Shown: positions 54,088 through 64,000, numbered from the stretch's first letter. The stretch is 64,000 nt of DNA from Mesorhizobium sp. DCY119 (GCF_003590645.1 NZ_CP031834.1:1612501-1676500), one strand, 5' to 3'. Numbers and translations: made by a program. The notes: generated from the sequence alone by a model not told the origin.

Positions 54088-54537
54088 TTATCGAGAAACC
54101 AAGATTTGTTCAGGGCTATGGGCGAAAGGGTCGATGATCGTCAAGCCTTCGATGACCTGACAGTCCTTCAAATCCTCGGAAAGGAAGTATTTGCAGCCCA
54201 GTTCGAGCGCTGAGGCGAGGAGAAGGCAGTCCCACCAGGAGAAGCGAAAGGTAAGATGGATTGCGCGAGCTGAGATTGCCGTTTCGAGCCGAAGTGGATT
54301 TGAGCCGAATGCAGCGAAGGCATCGATCCTGAAAAATACGTTGGTGTCGCCGAATTTGGCCGACTTGCGTATCGCAACATTGGCAATTTCGTTCAGCACC
54401 TGAAGGTTGGTAACGCCGCAATCGCGATCGGACAGATATCCCAGCCAGCGCTGCGCTACGGGCCTCTTCTCCTCTTCATAGACGTCAAAAGTATAGAGAA
54501 ATGTATTGCTGTCGATGAAGACCTTAGCGCCTGGCAT
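54088..54537 (-). CDS. PIN-domain toxin, VapC family
   Basis: 149 residues. The acidic PIN active site is complete: Asp9 (VFIDSNTFLY), Glu50 (VLNEIANVAI), Asp103 (WWDCLLLASA) and Asp122 (FLSEDL). It is probably an RNase that cleaves specific tRNA or rRNA when unopposed. The start MPGAKVFIDSN overlaps the antitoxin gene by 14 bases, so translation is coupled. It lies between pth and ychF, an unusual place in an otherwise core segment. Confidence 0.9.
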   Translation of the reverse strand: MPGAKVFIDSNTFLYTFDVYEEEKRPVAQRWLGYLSDRDCGVTNLQVLNEIANVAIRKSAKFGDTNVFFRIDAFAAFGSNPLRLETAISARAIHLTFRFSWWDCLLLASALELGCKYFLSEDLKDCQVIEGLTIIDPFAHSPEQILVSR

Positions 54538-54775
54538 TCCGCTCTTCCGCAGTAGGCATGCGCCCATTTTCGGAAATAGGAAGCTTAGGCCCGTCGAAGA
54601 CACGCTGCAAAGCCTCCAGCCGGCGCTTTATCTCGTGTGCTTTGGTGGTTTCCTGGGAGGTTTCCCGTTCCAGCAAGTCGGCGACATATTGCGACATGCT
54701 CTTGCCAGCCTTGGCTGCGTTCACTCTGGTGTCCTGCAGCAACTCTTCTTTCAGTGATATGGTCAGGTTTTTCAT
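54524..54775 (-). CDS. Antitoxin of the PIN-domain pair (ribbon-helix-helix-like)
   Basis: 83 residues. The N-terminus KNLTISLKEELLQDTRVNAA followed by GKSMSQYVADLLERE has the beta strand plus two helices of ribbon-helix-helix antitoxins. The C-terminal half is charged and probably wraps around the toxin. A near-consensus promoter and a 9-bp inverted repeat lie directly upstream, as expected for autorepression. Confidence 0.88.
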   Translation of the reverse strand: MKNLTISLKEELLQDTRVNAAKAGKSMSQYVADLLERETSQETTKAHEIKRRLEALQRVFDGPKLPISENGRMPTAEERNARR

Positions 54776-54782
54776 GGCTCAA

Positions 54783-54838
54783 TCTCACGAAAACACGAGG
54801 TTCGTGAGAAATATAGCGATAATGGGAGATTGCTTCAA
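54783..54838 (-). promoter_or_regulatory. Promoter and operator of the toxin-antitoxin operon
   Basis: On the minus strand, TTGAAG (complement 54833-54838) and TATATT (complement 54810-54815) are separated by 17 bases, a good sigma-70-type promoter. Immediately downstream lies a 9-bp inverted repeat, TCTCACGAA (54783-54791) / TTCGTGAGA (54801-54809), covering the expected start site. The antitoxin or the complex probably binds here. Confidence 0.8.
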
Positions 54839-54904
54839 GAAATCAGGCCATCGCGCCGTTTGAACGCTATGCGGAAGTGACTGCCGGTGCCTAGCCGGGC
54901 AAAG

Positions 54905-55633
54905 TCACTCTTTGCCGCCGAACAGCTTCTTCAGCATTGCGGCCATCGGGCCGCTCTCGGGAATTTTTACAGCCGGCGCCTGCGGTTTGCGAGCCTGCCT
55001 GATGTGGCTTTGAGCCTTTGGTGCCTTCGGCGGTGGGGTATCGTCGGTGCCGGTCGGCTGCAGCTTGTCGCGCAGTGCCAGCGTGATGCGGTTCATGAAG
55101 CCGCTTTCGTCGCCCTTGATGAGCAAAGGGGCGTTGTCCGCTATTGAGTCCAGAAGCACGTCCAGCCATTCACTGTCGGCCTTGGCGAAGTCGCCGAGTA
55201 CATGGTTGTGCACCATTTCCTTGACGCCCGGATGGCCGATGCCGATGCGCACGCGGCGGTAATCCCTGGCGATGTGCTGGTCGATCGAGCGGATGCCGTT
55301 GTGGCCGCCGGCGCCGCCGCCGGTCTTCACCCGCACCTTGCCGGAAACAAGGTCCAACTCGTCGTAGAAGACGGTGAGATCAGAAGGCTGTAGCTTGTAG
55401 AAGCGTAGCGCCTCGCCGACTGACTGGCCGGACAGGTTCATGAAAGTCTGGGGCTTCAGCAGGATGACTTTTTCGCCGTCGAGCTTGCCTTCGGCGATCA
55501 GACCCTGGAACTTCTTCGACCAGGGCGAAAAATCATGGCGGCGGGCGATTGCCTCCGCCGCCATGAAGCCGACATTGTGCCGGTTGTTGGCATATTTGGC
55601 ACCCGGATTGCCGAGACCTGCAAAAAGCAGCAT
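54905..55633 (-). CDS. pth: Peptidyl-tRNA hydrolase
   Basis: 242 residues; the catalytic domain covers about 1-190 and a basic Pro/Lys-rich tail follows, longer than in E. coli but usual in Rhizobiales. Active-site features are [20 protein letters not shown] (with the catalytic His), [20 protein letters not shown] and [20 protein letters not shown]. It recycles peptidyl-tRNA from stalled ribosomes. It lies 27 bases downstream of rplY. Confidence 0.96.
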   Translation of the reverse strand: MLLFAGLGNPGAKYANNRHNVGFMAAEAIARRHDFSPWSKKFQGLIAEGKLDGEKVILLKPQTFMNLSGQSVGEALRFYKLQPSDLTVFYDELDLVSGKVRVKTGGGAGGHNGIRSIDQHIARDYRRVRIGIGHPGVKEMVHNHVLGDFAKADSEWLDVLLDSIADNAPLLIKGDESGFMNRITLALRDKLQPTGTDDTPPPKAPKAQSHIRQARKPQAPAVKIPESGPMAAMLKKLFGGKE

Positions 55634-55660
55634 CGATGCGGCCCTCCGGAGCCTCGAAGA

Positions 55661-56305
55661 TTACTCTTCGGTTTCAGCCTCGGTCTCGGTTGCAGTTTCG
55701 GCCGTGGCTTCGGCTGCGTTGTCTTCGCTCTTGAGGCCGGCAGGTGCGGCAACGGTCGCGATGGTGAAGTCGCGATCGGAGATGACCGGCTTCACGTCCT
55801 TGGGCAGCTTGATGGCCGAGATGTGAACCGAATCGCCGATGTCGAGACCGGTGAGGTCGACTTCGATGAATTCCGGGATCGCATTGGCCGGGCAGTGGAA
55901 TTCCACGTCATGGCGCACGATGTTGAGAACGCCGCCGCGCTTGATGCCGGGCGACTTCTCTTCATTGGTGAAGTGAACCGGAACGTTGACGTTGACTTCG
56001 GTGTTCTTGCCGACGCGCAGGAAATCCACATGCATGGGGAAGTCACGGACCGGGTCGAGCTGGTAATCCTTCGGCAGGACCTGGATCTTCTTGCCGTCAA
56101 GGTCGATCGTCGCGATGGTGGTTTTGAAACCGCCGCCGTGGATCTTGTAGTAGATGTCCTTGTAGGACAGGGCGATCGCCAGGGGAGGCTGCTTGTCGCC
56201 GTAAATAACTGCAGGCACTTTACCGTTGCGGCGAACTGCACGGGCGGACCCCTTACCGACCTGTTCGCGAGCTTCGGCCTTGAGCTCATAAGTATCGTGG
56301 CTCAT
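55661..56305 (-). CDS. rplY: 50S ribosomal protein L25/general stress protein Ctc
   Basis: 214 residues, the long CTC form. The N-terminal L25 domain binds 5S rRNA ([40 protein letters not shown]). The C-terminal TL5 domain ([20 protein letters not shown]) ends in an acidic Ala/Glu/Thr tail. The start [12 protein letters not shown] is behind GAAAGGAAATG. It forms an operon with pth. Confidence 0.96.
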   Translation of the reverse strand: MSHDTYELKAEAREQVGKGSARAVRRNGKVPAVIYGDKQPPLAIALSYKDIYYKIHGGGFKTTIATIDLDGKKIQVLPKDYQLDPVRDFPMHVDFLRVGKNTEVNVNVPVHFTNEEKSPGIKRGGVLNIVRHDVEFHCPANAIPEFIEVDLTGLDIGDSVHISAIKLPKDVKPVISDRDFTIATVAAPAGLKSEDNAAEATAETATETEAETEE

Positions 56306-56371
56306 GGCATTTCCTTTCGTGTTATGGAGCATCTCCGGATACCGCGAGCGCGGGTGCCGAAAATGTCGAAA

Positions 56372-56388
56372 GCCGCGAATTTCGCGGC
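56372..56388 (-). terminator. Hairpin between the helicase gene and rplY
   Basis: GCCGCGAA/TTCGCGGC forms an 8-bp stem with a 1-base centre (effectively a shorter stem with a small loop), followed on the minus strand by a weak T-rich stretch. It may end the helicase transcript or be part of the rplY leader. Confidence 0.4.
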
Positions 56389-56483
56389 CCTCGCCCGCGT
56401 TGCCTCCAAGGGTGTCTACGCGGGTGGCGGCTCTATAGCCGAAGGTACATCTAAGCGCAAGGTTTGGCGCGAAATCGCCGTTC

Positions 56484-58265
56484 TCAGGCGGGTTTTGCCT
56501 TGTTGAACTTCTTCTTCGGCTTCTTGTGCGGCGGCTCGCCTGAAAAACCCTCGGTTCTGGGCTTGGATTTGTTGGGCTTGAACTTGCCCTTCTTCTCGTT
56601 GTTCCAGGAAGGGGCGGCTGCAGCTTCGGGGGCAGGGGCCTTGCCGTCGATCTTCTGGATCGTCACGCCCTTTTCGCCGGTGCCGGTTTCCTTGACCGCC
56701 GCCCAGAAGCTATTTGCCTTGTCGCCGGCGATCTCGAAATGGCTGTCGGTGTCGTTGATCTTGATAGAGCCGACCGCACGCTTGGTGATGTGCCCGGCCT
56801 TGCAGATCATCGGCAGCAGCCAGCGCGGCTCGGCACGATGCTTGCGGCCGACCGTGACGCGGAACCAGACGCCATTGTCGAAATCACTGCGGTCGCGTGG
56901 TGCGGCATCGCCGCGGCCTTCGCCACGCGGCGCACGCTCGGCAAAGTGCGTCGGCGCGTCCATCAGCTCTTCAGGCGCAGGGCGCGCGGCAAGCTGCAGC
57001 CGCAGATAGGCGGCAGCGATGTTTTCGGCGCCGTGTGCCTTCATCAGCTCTGCGACGAAAGCGACCTCATCCTCGGTCGGAGCGACCGAAAGTGCCGGAT
57101 CTTCAAGGATTTGTTCGCGGTTGTGACGCTCGATATCGCTGGCGGTCGGTGCGGGCACGGTGCGTGCCGTCAATTTCGCCAGTTTCAGCACGCGGCTTGC
57201 AGCGCCGCGGCGGTGAAGCGGCACGATCAGCGTGCAGATGCCCTTGCGGCCGGCGCGTCCGGTGCGGCCGCTGCGGTGGAGGAGCGTGTCGGGGTTGGTT
57301 GGCAGATCGGCATGAATGACCAGACCGAGATTGGGCAGGTCGATGCCGCGCGCCGCGACGTCAGTCGCCACGCAGACGCGGGCCCTGCCGTCGCGCATCG
57401 ACTGCAGCGCGTTGGTACGCTCGGCTTGGCTGAGTTCGCCCGACAGCGAAACCACGGCAAAGCCGCGATTGGAAAGGCGGCTCGTCAGATGCTTCACCGC
57501 TTCGCGCGTATGGCAGAAGACGATGGTGTTCTGGGAATCGAAGAACAGCAGCGTGTTGATGATGGCGTTTTCGCGATCGGCGGCGGCTACCAGGATCTGC
57601 TGGTATTCGATGTCGCTGTGCTGGTCGCTTTCGCCCTCAGCGGTGATGCGGTGGGCGTCGCGCTGGAAGCGCTTGGCCAGCTGCGCGATCTGATTTGGAA
57701 CGGTGGCCGAAAACAGAAGCGTGCGGCGCTCGGCCGGGGCGGCTGCGAGAATGAATTCGAGATCGTCGCGGAAGCCTAGATCGAGCATTTCGTCGGCCTC
57801 GTCGAGCACGACGGCGCGAAGCTCGGAGATATCCAGCGAGCCGCGCGTGATGTGGTCACGCAGGCGGCCGGGTGTTCCGACGACGATGTGCGCGCCATCC
57901 GCTAGAGCGCGGCGTTCCGTGCGCATGTCCATGCCGCCAACACAGGAGCCGATGCGGGCACCGGTTTCGCGATAAAGCCATTCGAGCTCGCGGCGAACCT
58001 GCAAGGCCAGTTCGCGCGTCGGCGCGACGATCAAGGCAAGTGGCAGGCCGGCGGCGCCAAAACGTTCGCGCCCTTCAAGCAGGGTCGGGGCAATGGCGAT
58101 GCCGAAGGCCACGGTCTTGCCGGAACCGGTCTGCGCAGAGACCAGAAGGTCGGCGTCGCGCGCCTCCGGGGTCAGCATAGCGCGCTGGACAGGGGTGAGG
58201 GTCTCGTATCCACGCGATGCGAGTGCGGCAGCCAGCGCGGGCGCCATCAGTTCAAAGTCGGTCAT
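56484..58265 (-). CDS. DEAD-box RNA helicase with DbpA-type RNA-binding domain
   Basis: 593 residues. Helicase motifs in order: Q motif [13 protein letters not shown], motif [13 protein letters not shown] box [18 protein letters not shown], motif [13 protein letters not shown]. The DbpA RNA-binding domain (about 455-525, [20 protein letters not shown]) and a very basic Lys-rich tail follow. It probably remodels rRNA during 50S assembly or cold growth. The ATG at 58265 was used; a TTG one codon upstream is also in frame. Confidence 0.9.
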   Translation of the reverse strand: MTDFELMAPALAAALASRGYETLTPVQRAMLTPEARDADLLVSAQTGSGKTVAFGIAIAPTLLEGRERFGAAGLPLALIVAPTRELALQVRRELEWLYRETGARIGSCVGGMDMRTERRALADGAHIVVGTPGRLRDHITRGSLDISELRAVVLDEADEMLDLGFRDDLEFILAAAPAERRTLLFSATVPNQIAQLAKRFQRDAHRITAEGESDQHSDIEYQQILVAAADRENAIINTLLFFDSQNTIVFCHTREAVKHLTSRLSNRGFAVVSLSGELSQAERTNALQSMRDGRARVCVATDVAARGIDLPNLGLVIHADLPTNPDTLLHRSGRTGRAGRKGICTLIVPLHRRGAASRVLKLAKLTARTVPAPTASDIERHNREQILEDPALSVAPTEDEVAFVAELMKAHGAENIAAAYLRLQLAARPAPEELMDAPTHFAERAPRGEGRGDAAPRDRSDFDNGVWFRVTVGRKHRAEPRWLLPMICKAGHITKRAVGSIKINDTDSHFEIAGDKANSFWAAVKETGTGEKGVTIQKIDGKAPAPEAAAAPSWNNEKKGKFKPNKSKPRTEGFSGEPPHKKPKKKFNKAKPA

Positions 58266-58527
58266 CAAGTCAGGCTTTCATCGTAAGCGCGGCGGTGACA
58301 GGCTTCTGGTCAACGACTGGCCGCGCGGTTCGCAAATCTTTTTCGAACCCTCCCCTAAAGCCTCTTGGCGAAAGCAGCAAGTCGCGGATGCAATCGATCG
58401 AAAGACGATTATCCGGTTGAAGCGCTGCCAAAGCGGGAATAATGTCGGTTTACCGGGGGCATGGTGGACTCCCCGTTTGAGGCGCAATGCCCAAGCTCCG
58501 CCTTCGCTGCTGCATGCGGAGGATACC

Positions 58528-59334
58528 ATGCCACGGAGAATTTCAGCCCAGGACCTTATCGCTTTGACCGGGACCGACCGGTTTCCGCATGTCGTCGATG
58601 TTCGCCGCGAGGCCGTTTTCAAGGAGTCGCCGACGCGCATAGCGGCGGCGGTATGGCGCGATCATATGAAGACCGCGGAATGGTCGCCTGAATTTCGTGA
58701 TGGAGAGCAGATCGTCGTCTATTGCACGCATGGGCACAATGTCAGCGAGATAGCGGCTGCAGGGCTTGCCCGTGCCGGGGCCGACGTCGCGATCCTTGAC
58801 GGCGGCATTGATGATTATGAAGAGGCCGGAGGCGTTCTGGTCGCGCGCGCCGGGACCGGTGTCGATGTTGCCGCCGGACCAAGCGTCTGGGTGACGCGGG
58901 AGCGGCCAAAGATCGATCGCATCGCCTGTCCTTGGCTTATCCGGCGGTTTATCGATCCATTCGCGGTTTTTCATTTTGTTGCAGCGGAATGGGTGAAGGA
59001 TGTCGCCGAAGAAATCGGAGCGATTCCTTATGATATCCAGGATGTCCATTATTCGCATCGCGGGGAGGGCTGCACCTTCGACACGCTCATTGCGGAGTTC
59101 GGCCTTTCCGATGCGCCGCTTCTCCATCTGGCGCGGATAGTGCGCGGTGCGGACACGGCCCGGCTGGATATCGAGCCACAGGCGGCGGGTCTTCTGGCTG
59201 TCTCGCTTGGACTTTCAGCAACCGAGCAGGATGATTTGCGGCAGCTGGAAAAGGGCATGGTCATCTATGATGCAATGTATGGCTGGTGCAGGCATGCAGC
59301 CGACGAGCGCCACAACTGGCCGGTGGCAGCATGA
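58528..59334 (+). CDS. chrB: Rhodanese-ChrB fusion protein, chromate resistance
   Basis: 268 residues. Residues about 1-105 form a rhodanese domain with active-site loop YCTHGHNVSEIA (Cys66). Residues about 115-255 match the ChrB C-terminal domain (WVTRERPKIDRIACPWLIRR, YDIQDVHYSHRGEGCTFDTL). ChrB proteins are chromate-responsive regulators or helpers of ChrA. The start follows GGAGGA (58518-58523). It overlaps chrA by four bases. Confidence 0.88.
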   Translation: MPRRISAQDLIALTGTDRFPHVVDVRREAVFKESPTRIAAAVWRDHMKTAEWSPEFRDGEQIVVYCTHGHNVSEIAAAGLARAGADVAILDGGIDDYEEAGGVLVARAGTGVDVAAGPSVWVTRERPKIDRIACPWLIRRFIDPFAVFHFVAAEWVKDVAEEIGAIPYDIQDVHYSHRGEGCTFDTLIAEFGLSDAPLLHLARIVRGADTARLDIEPQAAGLLAVSLGLSATEQDDLRQLEKGMVIYDAMYGWCRHAADERHNWPVAA

Positions 59335-60692
59335 CGATGGTTGAGAACGCAGTCGTGTCGGAGCCGGGTTTCGAGTTGCCCGCGCCGACCTTCGCCGAAG
59401 CGACGAAGGTCTTCGCCAAGATCGGGTTTTTGTCGTTCGGAGGGCCTGCCGGGCAGATCGCGCTGATGCACCGGATACTGGTGGACGAGAAGCGCTGGCT
59501 CGACGAGCCGCGATTTCTGCATGCGCTGAACTACTGCATGCTCCTGCCGGGGCCGGAGGCGATGCAGCTGGCGACCTATTCGGGCTGGTTGCTGCATGGG
59601 GTCCGCGGCGGGCTGATCGCCGGGCTGCTGTTCGTGCTGCCGGGAGCCGTCGTCATCACGCTGCTGTCGGCGATCTATATGACGGTTGGCGACGTGCCGC
59701 TGGTTCAGGGCCTGCTGTTCGGGTTGAAGGCTGCCGTGCTGGCGGTCGTTCTGGAGGCGCTGATCAAGGTTTCGAAGCGGGCGCTGAAGGGCGGTTTCAT
59801 GGTCGCGCTGGCCGTGGCGGCATTTGTCGCCATCGCCTTTCTGAAGGTGCCGTTTCCGGTGATCATCGCAGTTGCGGCGCTGTGCGGGGCGGCGGCACAT
59901 TTTTTTACTGCCAGACAGCCAATTCCCGACGATGAGCAGGAAGCATCTATTCCTGTTGCCGCCATGCCGGAGTGGACTCAGCCAAGCTGGCGACGTTTCC
60001 TGACGACGCTGTCCGTCTGGCTGGTGATCTGGTTCGTGCCGCTCGCGGTTTTACATGTAGCGCTCGGCGGGGCGAATGTCTTTGCAGCAGAGTCGCTGTT
60101 CTTTTCGAAGATGGCGGCCGTCACTTTCGGTGGTGCCTATGCGGTGCTGGCCTATGTCGCGCAGCAGGCCGTGGAGGTTCATGGCTGGCTGAAGCCAGAC
60201 GAGATGCTGACCGGGCTCGGCCTTGCCGAGACCACGCCGGGGCCTCTCATTTTGGTGCTGGTGTTCGTCGGCTTTCTCGGCGGCGCGCGCCTTTCCGGTT
60301 TCGAGCCGCCGATTGGTGGGCTGGCGGGTGCGCTGGTCACCCTGTGGTTCACCTTCGTGCCGTGCTTCTTGTGGATTTTCGTCGGCGCGCCTTTTGTCGA
60401 AACCGTGCGTAATATCCGCTGGCTTGCCGGCTCGCTTGGTGCGGTCACCGCTGCGGTCGTCGGCATCATCGCCAATCTGGCAGTGTGGTTTTCGCTGCAT
60501 GTGCTGTTCGGCCATGTCGGCGAATGGAAGGTTGGACCGTTCACGCTGCCGGTGCCGGATTTTTCGTCACTGGATATAGCTGCAGGCGTCATCGCAATTG
60601 CCGCAGGCGTCGCGCTGATCAGATGGCATGCCAACATGATCGCTGTGCTGGTTGCGGCGGCACTGGCCGGGATGGTGTGGACGCTTGTGTAG
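59331..60692 (+). CDS. chrA: Chromate efflux transporter ChrA
   Basis: 453 residues, the long two-domain CHR form. The first CHR domain has FAKIGFLSFGGPAGQIALMH and LNYCMLLPGPEAMQLATYSG. The second has FFSKMAAVTFGGAYAVLAYV and GLGLAETTPGPLILVLVFVG. Ten or more membrane helices. It exports chromate across the inner membrane using the proton motive force. Translationally coupled to chrB. Confidence 0.95.
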   Translation: MTMVENAVVSEPGFELPAPTFAEATKVFAKIGFLSFGGPAGQIALMHRILVDEKRWLDEPRFLHALNYCMLLPGPEAMQLATYSGWLLHGVRGGLIAGLLFVLPGAVVITLLSAIYMTVGDVPLVQGLLFGLKAAVLAVVLEALIKVSKRALKGGFMVALAVAAFVAIAFLKVPFPVIIAVAALCGAAAHFFTARQPIPDDEQEASIPVAAMPEWTQPSWRRFLTTLSVWLVIWFVPLAVLHVALGGANVFAAESLFFSKMAAVTFGGAYAVLAYVAQQAVEVHGWLKPDEMLTGLGLAETTPGPLILVLVFVGFLGGARLSGFEPPIGGLAGALVTLWFTFVPCFLWIFVGAPFVETVRNIRWLAGSLGAVTAAVVGIIANLAVWFSLHVLFGHVGEWKVGPFTLPVPDFSSLDIAAGVIAIAAGVALIRWHANMIAVLVAAALAGMVWTLV

Positions 60693-60761
60693 GGCTCGAG
60701 AGCCGAAGCCTCATCCGTCACAATAGAATCAGGACGACAGCCTATCTGCCTGTTCCTGAAT

Positions 60762-60792
60762 CGATTTCCCGAAATCAGGTTTCGGGAAATCG
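60762..60792. terminator. Hairpin between convergent chrA and prs
   Basis: A perfect 13-bp stem (CGATTTCCCGAAA / TTTCGGGAAATCG, 5-base loop) sits in the 110-base gap between the two stop codons. It has no U-tract but is well placed to block read-through from both sides. Confidence 0.6.
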
Positions 60793-60802
60793 TTGCCGAA
60801 AC

Positions 60803-61738
<936 letters not shown>

Positions 61739-61854
61739 GCACCGTTCCTGGTGAAGGATTTCATCGGGCTTTTAGCGGGCTGCGCCGCTATTGCAAGCGG
61801 CGTCGGATTATTTCGTCGGATATTCCAAAGAAACGGTGCTTCATCGCAACAGGA

Positions 61855-62442
61855 TCACCCCGTGGAGCCGGCCAGCCACGTGGCCAGTTGATCGACCGTC
61901 GTGTCGGCGATGGCCTGCATGGCGGTTGCCGGAACCGACGACCAGCCGTCGCCGCCCGTCACCTGAACCTTCTGCTGGCCGTTGATGCGGTGCAGCCTCG
62001 TGCCAGCGGGATCGTATACGTCCCAGACATAGACCACCGTCGTTTCCTTGCCCTCTGTAAGCGCCGAGAAATAGCCCTTGAGGATATGAGTCGCCGATCC
62101 GTCCGACCCGCCGGCAAGGCGGATGCCGCGTTGGCGGGCGCGGCTTGCCAGCCGTTCGGTCAGCGGGGTCGCGGCCTCGACGCTTGCGCCGACGATCGGC
62201 GCAATCTGGATGCGGGCGTTGGTGGGGATGGCCGCAGTGGTGCCTGCCGGCGCGGGGGACGGCGCCGTCGGCGACGACGGCTGAGGTGTGGTCGTTCCTG
62301 TCGGGGAAGGCTGGCCCGCGGTTGCGCCCTGCTGTTGCTGGGCAGATATTGCCGACGGCTCAAGAACATCCTGCGTGCTGGTGCAGGCGGTCAGCGCGGC
62401 GACTGCGAGCAGGGACAGAGCGCTTGCCGGCAATCGCCTCAT
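61855..62442 (-). CDS. Lipoprotein of unknown function
   Basis: 195 residues. A signal peptide with lipobox LTAC gives the lipidated Cys20 (MRRLPASALSLLAVAALTAC). A low-complexity Gln/Pro/Ser/Thr region (about 25-75) follows, then a compact domain (VGASVEAATPLTERLASRAR, ILKGYFSALTEGKETTVVYV). The second residue after Cys is Ser, with no Asp at +2, so outer-membrane sorting is likely. An in-frame ATG at 62496 lies before the M24-fold gene's stop and was not chosen. No known function. Confidence 0.75.
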   Translation of the reverse strand: MRRLPASALSLLAVAALTACTSTQDVLEPSAISAQQQQGATAGQPSPTGTTTPQPSSPTAPSPAPAGTTAAIPTNARIQIAPIVGASVEAATPLTERLASRARQRGIRLAGGSDGSATHILKGYFSALTEGKETTVVYVWDVYDPAGTRLHRINGQQKVQVTGGDGWSSVPATAMQAIADTTVDQLATWLAGSTG

Positions 62443-62492
62443 TGTTCTCGAACTCCCCGGCGATATACGCGCAACCATCTTCACCAGCGGAT

Positions 62493-63644
62493 TCACTTCA
62501 CGATCAAGTCGAGATCATGGCGCGAAAGCGGCTTCGGTTGGGAATCCGTCGTCAGGTAGGTACGGCCGAGCGTCATCGCGGTTTCGGTTTCGGAATCCAT
62601 GATGATCATATGGGCAAACAGCGTCATGTTGGGCGCGATCGGTTCGGGATTGCCCTGGTAGAACATCGGCATGTCCATCCAGGACGGCGTGAAGCGCGCG
62701 CCGAGCGAATAGCCGCAGGCGTTGAGCCGGTGCTTGGTCAGGCCATGCGCTTCCATGACCTTGGCGTGGGCGTCGAAGACATCGCCGAAAGTGTTGCCGG
62801 GCGTCATCGCCTTTTCCACGGCGATGAGCGCGTCGCGGGACGCGTCGAACAGTTCCTGATGGCGCTTCGAAACCTTGCCGGTTAGAACGGTGCGCATCAT
62901 GGCAGCGTGGTAATGGTGGAATACGCCGGCCCATTCCAGCGTCAGCTGGTCGTTCTTGTTGAGCTTGCGGCGGCCGGCCTTGTAGCGGCAGAGCAGCGCG
63001 TCGGAGCCCGAGCCGATGATGAATTCGTTGGCGGGATAATCGCCGCCGCCTTCGAAGATCGCGCCCTGCATGGCGGCAAGGATCGCACCTTCGTCCGCAC
63101 CCTGCTTGATGAGCTTCAAGCCGGCATCGAGCGCGTCGTCGGCGAGATTGGCGGCCTTTTCGGCCTTCTTGATTTCGGCCGGGCTCTTGAACAGGCGCAG
63201 CCGGCTGATGATGCCCGAGGCGTCGACGATCTGGCCGAAGGTCTGGAGCTGTTCGTCCAGCCGGCGGCCATTGTAGGCGGTAAGGCCATGCGTGTCATAT
63301 TCGATGCCGATGCGGGCACCGAGAAGGTCCAGGTCGTTCAGCAGGTTGCGAAGGTCGAGCGTCGGGTTCGCGCCATCGCGGTCCGTCCACAAGACGATGT
63401 TCTCGATGGTCGAGGTGTGCCTGGCCTGGCGCAGATCGGCCGAGCGCGTCAGCAGAACCATCGAGCCGTCGGCCTTCATGACGAGGCACTGGAAGAAGCA
63501 GAAGCCGAAGGTGTCGTAACCGGTCAGCCAGTACATGCTTTCCTGCGCGAACATCAGGATCGCGTCGAGCTTCTTCTCCGCCATCTCGATGACCAGCCGG
63601 TCGCGGCGGGCGTCAAACTCGGAGCGTTCGAAATGCAGCGCCAT
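62493..63644 (-). CDS. M24-fold (creatinase/prolidase-like) protein lacking canonical metal ligands
   Basis: 383 residues with the creatinase N-terminal domain (MFAQESMYWLTGYDTFGFCF) and the pita-bread C-terminal domain. The five usual dinuclear-metal ligands are not found: EWAGVFHHYHAAMMRT stands where DxG...SDxTR is expected, CGYSLGARFTPSW replaces the GHGIG region, and the terminal Glu ligands are absent. Metal-free creatinase and ectoine hydrolase (DoeA) share this condition, so a hydrolase of a small C-N substrate is more likely than an aminopeptidase. Its start overlaps the pgeF stop by one base. Confidence 0.75.
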   Translation of the reverse strand: MALHFERSEFDARRDRLVIEMAEKKLDAILMFAQESMYWLTGYDTFGFCFFQCLVMKADGSMVLLTRSADLRQARHTSTIENIVLWTDRDGANPTLDLRNLLNDLDLLGARIGIEYDTHGLTAYNGRRLDEQLQTFGQIVDASGIISRLRLFKSPAEIKKAEKAANLADDALDAGLKLIKQGADEGAILAAMQGAIFEGGGDYPANEFIIGSGSDALLCRYKAGRRKLNKNDQLTLEWAGVFHHYHAAMMRTVLTGKVSKRHQELFDASRDALIAVEKAMTPGNTFGDVFDAHAKVMEAHGLTKHRLNACGYSLGARFTPSWMDMPMFYQGNPEPIAPNMTLFAHMIIMDSETETAMTLGRTYLTTDSQPKPLSRHDLDLIVK

Positions 63645-64000
63645 CAGATGTCCTCCAGAATGATTGCCGATATCTGCCGGCCGTAATCCGCTTCCTTGCG
63701 GTGGGTGGAGCGGCGATAGGAATAGAACAGGTCTTCCTCGGCATAGGTGCAGCGGTCGAGGCTTTCGGCGTTGACCCCTGCCTTTAGCAAGCGATCGACC
63801 GTGTAGAGATTGAGGTCGAACATGGCGTGGCCGGGCGTTTTCGACGGTGCGAAGTAACGCGCATTTTCGCCGTCGACTTCCACGAAGCGCGCGACGAATT
63901 CGGGGCCAACCTCGTAGTTGTCCGGGCCGATCGAGGGGCCTAGCACGGCGACGATACGCTCGCGCTTGGCGCCCAGACCTTCCATGGCGGTGATGGTGTT
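63644..64000 (-). CDS. pgeF: Peptidoglycan editing factor PgeF (laccase-domain), 3' part only
   Basis: The last 118 residues are visible; the gene continues past the window edge. The segment IVAVLGPSIGPDNYEVGPEF, the CTYAEEDLFYSYRR stretch and HRKEADYGRQISAI match the YfiH/PgeF (DUF152) family. These are purine nucleoside phosphorylase-like enzymes that also edit peptidoglycan stem peptides. It is transcribed together with the M24-fold gene. The full start is not in view. Confidence 0.9.
   Translation of the reverse strand, partial: NTITAMEGLGAKRERIVAVLGPSIGPDNYEVGPEFVARFVEVDGENARYFAPSKTPGHAMFDLNLYTVDRLLKAGVNAESLDRCTYAEEDLFYSYRRSTHRKEADYGRQISAIILEDI

Noticed and set aside
58266-58527. Possible riboswitch or attenuator upstream of chrB
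   Set aside because: I see no conserved riboswitch core, no strong terminator stem and no leader peptide; it looks like an ordinary divergent promoter region.

Overview
The window is GC-rich alphaproteobacterial chromosome, most likely from the Rhizobiales and probably close to Mesorhizobium/Phyllobacteriaceae. The grounds are a trpE of the rhizobial fused type preceded by a Trp-Trp-Trp leader peptide, a ClpS2-type adaptor, choXWV, a fbcFBH-style bc1 operon, and several families of C/G-rich palindromic intergenic repeats typical of mesorhizobia. This placement is inferred from gene content, not from a database search. I found no rRNA, tRNA, prophage, insertion sequence or CRISPR array. The DNA is densely coding, and high GC produces many long antisense shadow ORFs, which are left out.

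Layout. 0-5.8 kb: 5' part of trpE(G) with its attenuator, an MFS exporter, an HxlR regulator divergent from an acyl-CoA dehydrogenase, and an SH3-domain membrane protein. 6-11.5 kb: membrane PQQ glucose dehydrogenase, a MarR regulator with a sugar O-acetyltransferase, and a GlxA-type regulator divergent from a cysteine hydrolase. 11.7-13.4 kb: formate-tetrahydrofolate ligase. 13.7-21.1 kb: a minus-strand cluster of a coiled-coil protein, an unknown protein, an AAA ATPase, a DUF6638-like protein and a DUF2333-like membrane protein. It is interrupted by a DUF559 nuclease-like gene lying between perfect 49-bp inverted repeats. 21.4-25.9 kb: choline importer choXWV (with a repeat element inside the operon), clpS2 and a 1-Cys peroxiredoxin. 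26.1-32.9 kb: a MoxR/DUF58/BatA-like/VWA operon.

33-39.7 kb: housekeeping genes including DUF1285, CoA-pyrophosphatase, CCA-adding enzyme, hemF, soxR with its operator, and trmL. 39.7-46.6 kb: a long leader with two candidate short leader peptides, a small unknown protein, three tandem overlapping ABC half-exporters and a DUF6665-like protein. 46.6-50.1 kb: a cupin gene preceded by a decayed HTH remnant, then petABC ending in a strong terminator. 50.2-58.3 kb: apt, two MaoC-fold proteins, corA, ychF, a vapBC-type toxin-antitoxin pair with a visible promoter/operator, pth, rplY and a DEAD-box helicase. 58.5-64 kb: chromate resistance genes chrB-chrA, then prs, a lipoprotein, an M24-fold protein lacking the usual metal ligands, and the 3' part of pgeF.

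Most of the window is core metabolism, respiration and translation. The parts that look least described are the coiled-coil/AAA cluster, the nuclease cassette bounded by REP-like repeats inside it, the leader region upstream of the triple ABC operon, and the M24-fold pseudoenzyme-like protein.
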